Positions 14,872-17,412 of a DNA stretch of 17,412 nt are shown here, piece after piece. Source of the DNA: Lachnospiraceae bacterium (GTDB taxonomy: Bacteria; Bacillota; Clostridia; Lachnospirales; Lachnospiraceae); assembly GCA_017461685.1 (NCBI GenBank), contig JAFTXF010000114.1, forward strand, positions 1-17,412, read 5' to 3'. Numbering within the stretch: the stretch's first letter is position 1; each line of letters starts with the position of its first letter. The notes beneath the pieces were generated by a model that was not told the origin of the DNA, did no database searches, and saw nothing but the letters and a program-made list of their open reading frames with translations. A program made the translations under genes and the position numbers.

Positions 14872-16614
14872 ATGAAAACAGAATGGGCACTTGACCCGAT
14901 TTACAAAGGGCTTAACGATCCTGCATACGAAGCTGATATGCAGGCAGTAGAAAAGCTTGTTGCAGAGTTTGCACAGGCGGTAAAAGAAGCGGGCGCAGCG
15001 GAAGGCTGTGCGGAGCAGTTATTGCTGTTAGAAGAAGCCTTGACATTAAAGGTAAGCAGGCTGGGCTTATATTTAAGCCTTCGTCAGTCTGTAGATACGG
15101 AAGACGGTGATGTGATGGCACAGTACAACCGCCTGATGAAGATTTATGCTCAGGCAGCACCATATACTGCTGCAGCGGAAAAGATTTTTGCACAGATTGC
15201 AGATATTGATGCACTGGCTGAAAAGAGTGAAGTGGTGAAGGAATACACCTTCCTTTTAAAGCAGGCAAAGGAAAATGCAAAATACTTACTCAGTGATGAC
15301 GTAGAAGAAATGATTTCTGCCATGGACATGACAGGCGGTTCTGCGTGGGACCAGTTACAGTCCTTCCTGACCTCTACGGTAAAAGTAGAGTATGATGGCA
15401 AGGTGGTGACTTTGTCAGAAATCCGTAATATGGCTTACAGTCCGGACCAGGGAGTGAGAAAGGCAGCCTATGAGGCTGAAATTGCATGCTACGAAAAGAT
15501 TCAGGACTCTATTGCATTTGCATTAAACAATATAAAAAATCAGGTGACCTTCCTGTGTCATAAGCGAGGATACGAGTCACCTCTTGCCATGACATTAAAG
15601 CAGTCCAGAATGACAAAAGAAACTCTGGATGCCATGTTGGATGCAATCAAAGAATATTTGCCGGTATTCCGCAAATATCTTTGCAAGAAAGCTAAGATGC
15701 TGGGTCATGAAAACGGTCTTCCTTTCTACGAATTATTTGCGCCTCTTGGCAAGTCTGACAAGAAATTCAGCGTGGAGGAAGCAAGAGATTATCTGGTAGA
15801 ATGCTTTGGCAAGTTCTCACCGGATATGGCTGACATGATGCAGGAAGCTTTTGACAATGAGTGGATTGATTTCTTCCCGCGCAAGGGTAAACGCGGCGGG
15901 GCATTCTGCGCAGGCGTTCCGGGCATGAAGGAAAGCCGTATTTTAACCAATTATGACGGCAATTTTGGCTCCATCAGTACCTTAGCGCACGAGCTGGGTC
16001 ATGCTTATCACAATCGCCAGACAGAAGATAATCGTGCCATGAATCAGGATTATTCTATGCCGGTAGCAGAGACTGCATCTACCTTTAACGAGACCCATTT
16101 GGGGCACTATGCTTTAGCAAGTGCGACGGCTGAGGAGAAGCTGAGTCTTTTGGAGAATGACTTAATGGAAAAGACACAGTGTATCGTAGATATTTACTCC
16201 AGATACCTGTTTGAAACTGCTGTGTTTGAGCAGAGCCAGTCCAAGTTCTTAATGGCAGAGGATTTAAAGGATATTATGCTTAAGGCACAGAAGGAAGCCT
16301 ACGGCGAAGGGCTTGATGAGAATGTAATGCACCCATATATGTGGGTATGCAAGGGCCATTACTACAGCTCAGGCTTAAGCTTTTACAATTTCCCTTATGC
16401 CTTCGGCAATTTGTTTGCAGTAGGTCTGTACAATATGTTCTTAGAAGAGGGAGAAAGCTTTATTCCTAAGTACAAAGCCATGTTAAAGGCTACACCAACC
16501 TGCACAATTGAAGAGGCCGGCGCTATGGTAGGTGTGGACCTTACTGACAAGGCATTCTGGGAAAGCAGTCTGAAGCTCATTGCGAAGGATATTGAGGAAT
16601 TCTGTGCAATGTAG
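14872..16614 (+). CDS. pepF: Oligoendopeptidase F (M3B metallopeptidase)
   Basis: A 580-residue cytoplasmic zinc peptidase of the M3B family, which cleaves short to medium peptides. H373-E-L-G-H377 is the HEXXH zinc site (LAHELGHAYH) and E400 in AETASTFNE is the third zinc ligand. The helical N-terminal region (1-~190) and the PF_M3-like catalytic domain are both present, and length is close to the usual 590-600. Other family blocks are CAGVPGMKESRILTNYDG and KGHYYSSGLSFYNFPYAFGNLF. AGGAGGT (14861-14867) fixes the start. No signal peptide is present. It follows the opp operon but is separated from it by a terminator that abuts its binding site. Functionally it would degrade peptides imported by Opp. 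Confidence 0.96.
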   Translation: MKTEWALDPIYKGLNDPAYEADMQAVEKLVAEFAQAVKEAGAAEGCAEQLLLLEEALTLKVSRLGLYLSLRQSVDTEDGDVMAQYNRLMKIYAQAAPYTAAAEKIFAQIADIDALAEKSEVVKEYTFLLKQAKENAKYLLSDDVEEMISAMDMTGGSAWDQLQSFLTSTVKVEYDGKVVTLSEIRNMAYSPDQGVRKAAYEAEIACYEKIQDSIAFALNNIKNQVTFLCHKRGYESPLAMTLKQSRMTKETLDAMLDAIKEYLPVFRKYLCKKAKMLGHENGLPFYELFAPLGKSDKKFSVEEARDYLVECFGKFSPDMADMMQEAFDNEWIDFFPRKGKRGGAFCAGVPGMKESRILTNYDGNFGSISTLAHELGHAYHNRQTEDNRAMNQDYSMPVAETASTFNETHLGHYALASATAEEKLSLLENDLMEKTQCIVDIYSRYLFETAVFEQSQSKFLMAEDLKDIMLKAQKEAYGEGLDENVMHPYMWVCKGHYYSSGLSFYNFPYAFGNLFAVGLYNMFLEEGESFIPKYKAMLKATPTCTIEEAGAMVGVDLTDKAFWESSLKLIAKDIEEFCAM

Positions 16615-16681
16615 GTATAGAAGGGGCTTGCCTGCGTATTCTGCTGAGTGACCGGAAAGGAAGTATCAGCTAAATATATAA

Positions 16682-16748
16682 CTTTTAAAATAACGTGAGA
16701 TGATTATCAGGGAAATACCATGATAGAATTTCACGTTATTTTTAAAAG
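16682..16748. repeat. Hairpin repeat, copy 1 (possible pepF terminator)
   Basis: CTTTTAAAATAACGTGA (16682-16698) pairs with TCACGTTATTTTTAAAAG (16731-16748) with one bulge; the interior TATCAGG...CCATGATA adds pairing. It lies 67 nt after the pepF stop and could terminate in both directions. The core AAAATAACGTGAGA...ATTATCA recurs at 17053. The rest of 16615-16800 contains no gene. Confidence 0.8.
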
Positions 16749-16801
16749 ATTTTATTTGATGGGATACTTGGGTTTAGATTAGTATAATATATAAGAAAAA
16801 C

Positions 16802-16830
16802 TTGCAAATTGTTAAAAGGGGTGGTAGAAT
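16802..16830 (+). promoter_or_regulatory. Promoter of the small two-gene operon
   Basis: TTGCAA (16802-16807), a 17-nt spacer and TAGAAT (16825-16830), 37 nt before the first ATG. A consensus -10 word TATAAT also occurs at 16783-16788, but without a well-spaced -35. Confidence 0.6.
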
Positions 16831-16866
16831 ATAAGTAACCTAGTGGAAGGGAGAGAGGTAGATATT

Positions 16867-17019
16867 ATGTCAACAATTAAACCAATACAGTCAACACCGG
16901 AATTGACCGGTAAACATGCTGTAGAAGTGTTACGTCAGGTGAATACCAGACCAACAGAGCAGGCGATGCAAAAAAATGCTATGTTGCGTGATGTACTTAC
17001 CAGAATACGTAAGGCATGA
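16867..17019 (+). CDS. Small protein, antitoxin-like position, family unknown
   Basis: A 50-residue ORF reading MSTIKPIQSTPELTG at the N-terminus and MLRDVLTRIRKA at the C-terminus. It is basic and probably largely helical after residue 15. I do not recognise a family; it lacks the Phd/YefM and RHH patterns I know. Evidence that it is a gene: a spaced promoter at 16802-16830, a purine-rich binding site (AAGGGAGAGAGG, 16847-16858) at suitable distance, codons consistent with the rest of the window, and an ATGA overlap (17016-17019) with the next reading frame. That overlap and the order of two tiny genes are typical of toxin-antitoxin modules, with the first gene usually the antitoxin, but this is inference from layout only. 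Confidence 0.6.
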   Translation: MSTIKPIQSTPELTGKHAVEVLRQVNTRPTEQAMQKNAMLRDVLTRIRKA

Positions 17020-17198
17020 GTTATTTAACAGAAGATGAAATTTTGAAAATTCAAAATAACGTGAGACTATTATCAATGAAAGAAGTAGATGATGTCTCAC
17101 GTTATTTTTTTGACAGTAAAATTAATGAATATAATAATTTTTTGCAAATTGCAGAGAAGTTTCACGATTTAAACGTCAGCAAAACATTTTCGCCGTAG
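17016..17198 (+). CDS. Small protein, toxin-like position, possibly truncated
   Basis: A 60-residue ORF beginning MSYLTEDEILKIQNNV and ending HDLNVSKTFSP, helical in appearance and without hydrophobic segments. No family is recognised. It starts inside the stop of the previous ORF (ATGA) with only AAGG one base before the ATG, so it would rely on coupling. A perfect 15-bp inverted repeat with a T run (17053-17111) lies within it; this could be a terminator ending the gene early, or a repeat inserted into a formerly longer gene whose remainder was lost. At 60 residues it is short for a known toxin or acetyltransferase, so a degraded remnant is a real alternative. Confidence 0.4.
   Translation: MSYLTEDEILKIQNNVRLLSMKEVDDVSRYFFDSKINEYNNFLQIAEKFHDLNVSKTFSP
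17053..17111. repeat. Hairpin repeat, copy 2, inside the second small ORF
   Basis: AAAATAACGTGAGAC (17053-17067) pairs perfectly with GTCTCACGTTATTTT (17094-17108) over a 26-nt loop, ending in seven T (17105-17111). The first 23 nt (17053-17075) match 16687-16709 at 21 positions. It resembles an intrinsic terminator but lies in coding sequence. Confidence 0.85.
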
Positions 17199-17223
17199 AA
17201 TGATTAAGATGCATGCTCCGACT

Positions 17224-17254
17224 TTTACATAATTTTGCGGTTCGCGGGTATACT
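17224..17254 (+). promoter_or_regulatory. Possible promoter towards the right edge
   Basis: TTTACA (17224-17229) and TATACT (17249-17254), spaced 19 nt (18 if TTACAT is the -35). The spacing is long, so this is tentative. It would drive something beyond the window. Confidence 0.3.
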
Positions 17255-17296
17255 ACATTCTAAAAGTAATGCTAGTACATCGGTTACGAAATAACT

Positions 17297-17412
17297 GGAC
17301 CGAATTGCTTGTCTATTTTCCCGATTGCACATATCAAAAATCCTCAGCGATGCCCGCATCGCCTACGTTTTTTGATATGTACACTCTGAAAAATATCCTG
17401 CGTAATTCGTCC
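17297..17412. repeat. Long imperfect palindrome at the window edge
   Basis: ACATATCAAAAA (17329-17340) pairs perfectly with TTTTTGATATGT (17369-17380). Inside, GCGATGC (17347-17353) pairs with GCATCGC (17356-17362). Outside, GGACCGAATTGC (17297-17308) is roughly complementary to GCGTAATTCGTCC (17400-17412), with intermittent pairing between. It may extend beyond the window. It differs in sequence from the element at 1752-1946. Confidence 0.7.

Noticed and set aside
16682..17412. CRISPR array
   Set aside because: Only two copies of the hairpin repeat exist, 366 nt apart, with genes rather than uniform spacers between them; the third palindrome has a different sequence.

Overview
The window looks like the chromosome of a low-to-moderate GC Clostridia member, most likely a Lachnospiraceae-type gut anaerobe. 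This is an inference from strong AGGAGG-type ribosome binding sites, the rpsF-ssb-rpsR cluster, a zinc-type S18, a five-gene oligopeptide ABC operon and intergenic palindromic repeats. All convincing genes are on the + strand. No tRNA, rRNA, CRISPR array, transposase or phage gene was seen.

Left region (88-5204) is a four-gene catabolic cluster: a clan GH-D (alpha-galactosidase-like) glycosidase, a nitrilase-superfamily amidohydrolase, a Gfo/Idh/MocA oxidoreductase and a serine beta-lactamase-fold esterase. A ~195-nt palindromic element separates the first gene from the other three. The cluster could release, oxidise and deacylate or deamidate a decorated glycoside; the substrate is unknown.

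Middle region (5213-6406) is rpsF-ssb-rpsR, with an extended -10 promoter in front and a clean intrinsic terminator behind. It is followed by a four-helix membrane protein of unknown function (6590-7120) with its own promoter.

The opp region (7255-14860) encodes a lipoprotein solute-binding protein, two permeases, two ATPases and a small single-span membrane protein, closed by a strong terminator. oppA is bracketed by hairpins: one at the predicted 5' end of the mRNA, abutting the Shine-Dalgarno sequence, and a GAAA-capped 13-bp stem after the stop codon. That arrangement would favour excess binding protein over permease. OppA and OppC are both much longer than usual; OppC carries a ~200-residue extracytoplasmic insert with a threefold repeat. 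pepF (oligoendopeptidase F) follows directly, so peptide uptake and intracellular peptide hydrolysis are neighbours.

Right end (16615-17412) holds a tiny two-gene operon whose reading frames overlap by ATGA (50 and 60 codons). It has its own promoter and resembles a toxin-antitoxin module, but I could not assign a family. A related hairpin repeat (core AATAACGTGAGA) lies upstream of the pair and again inside its second gene. The window ends inside another long imperfect palindrome.
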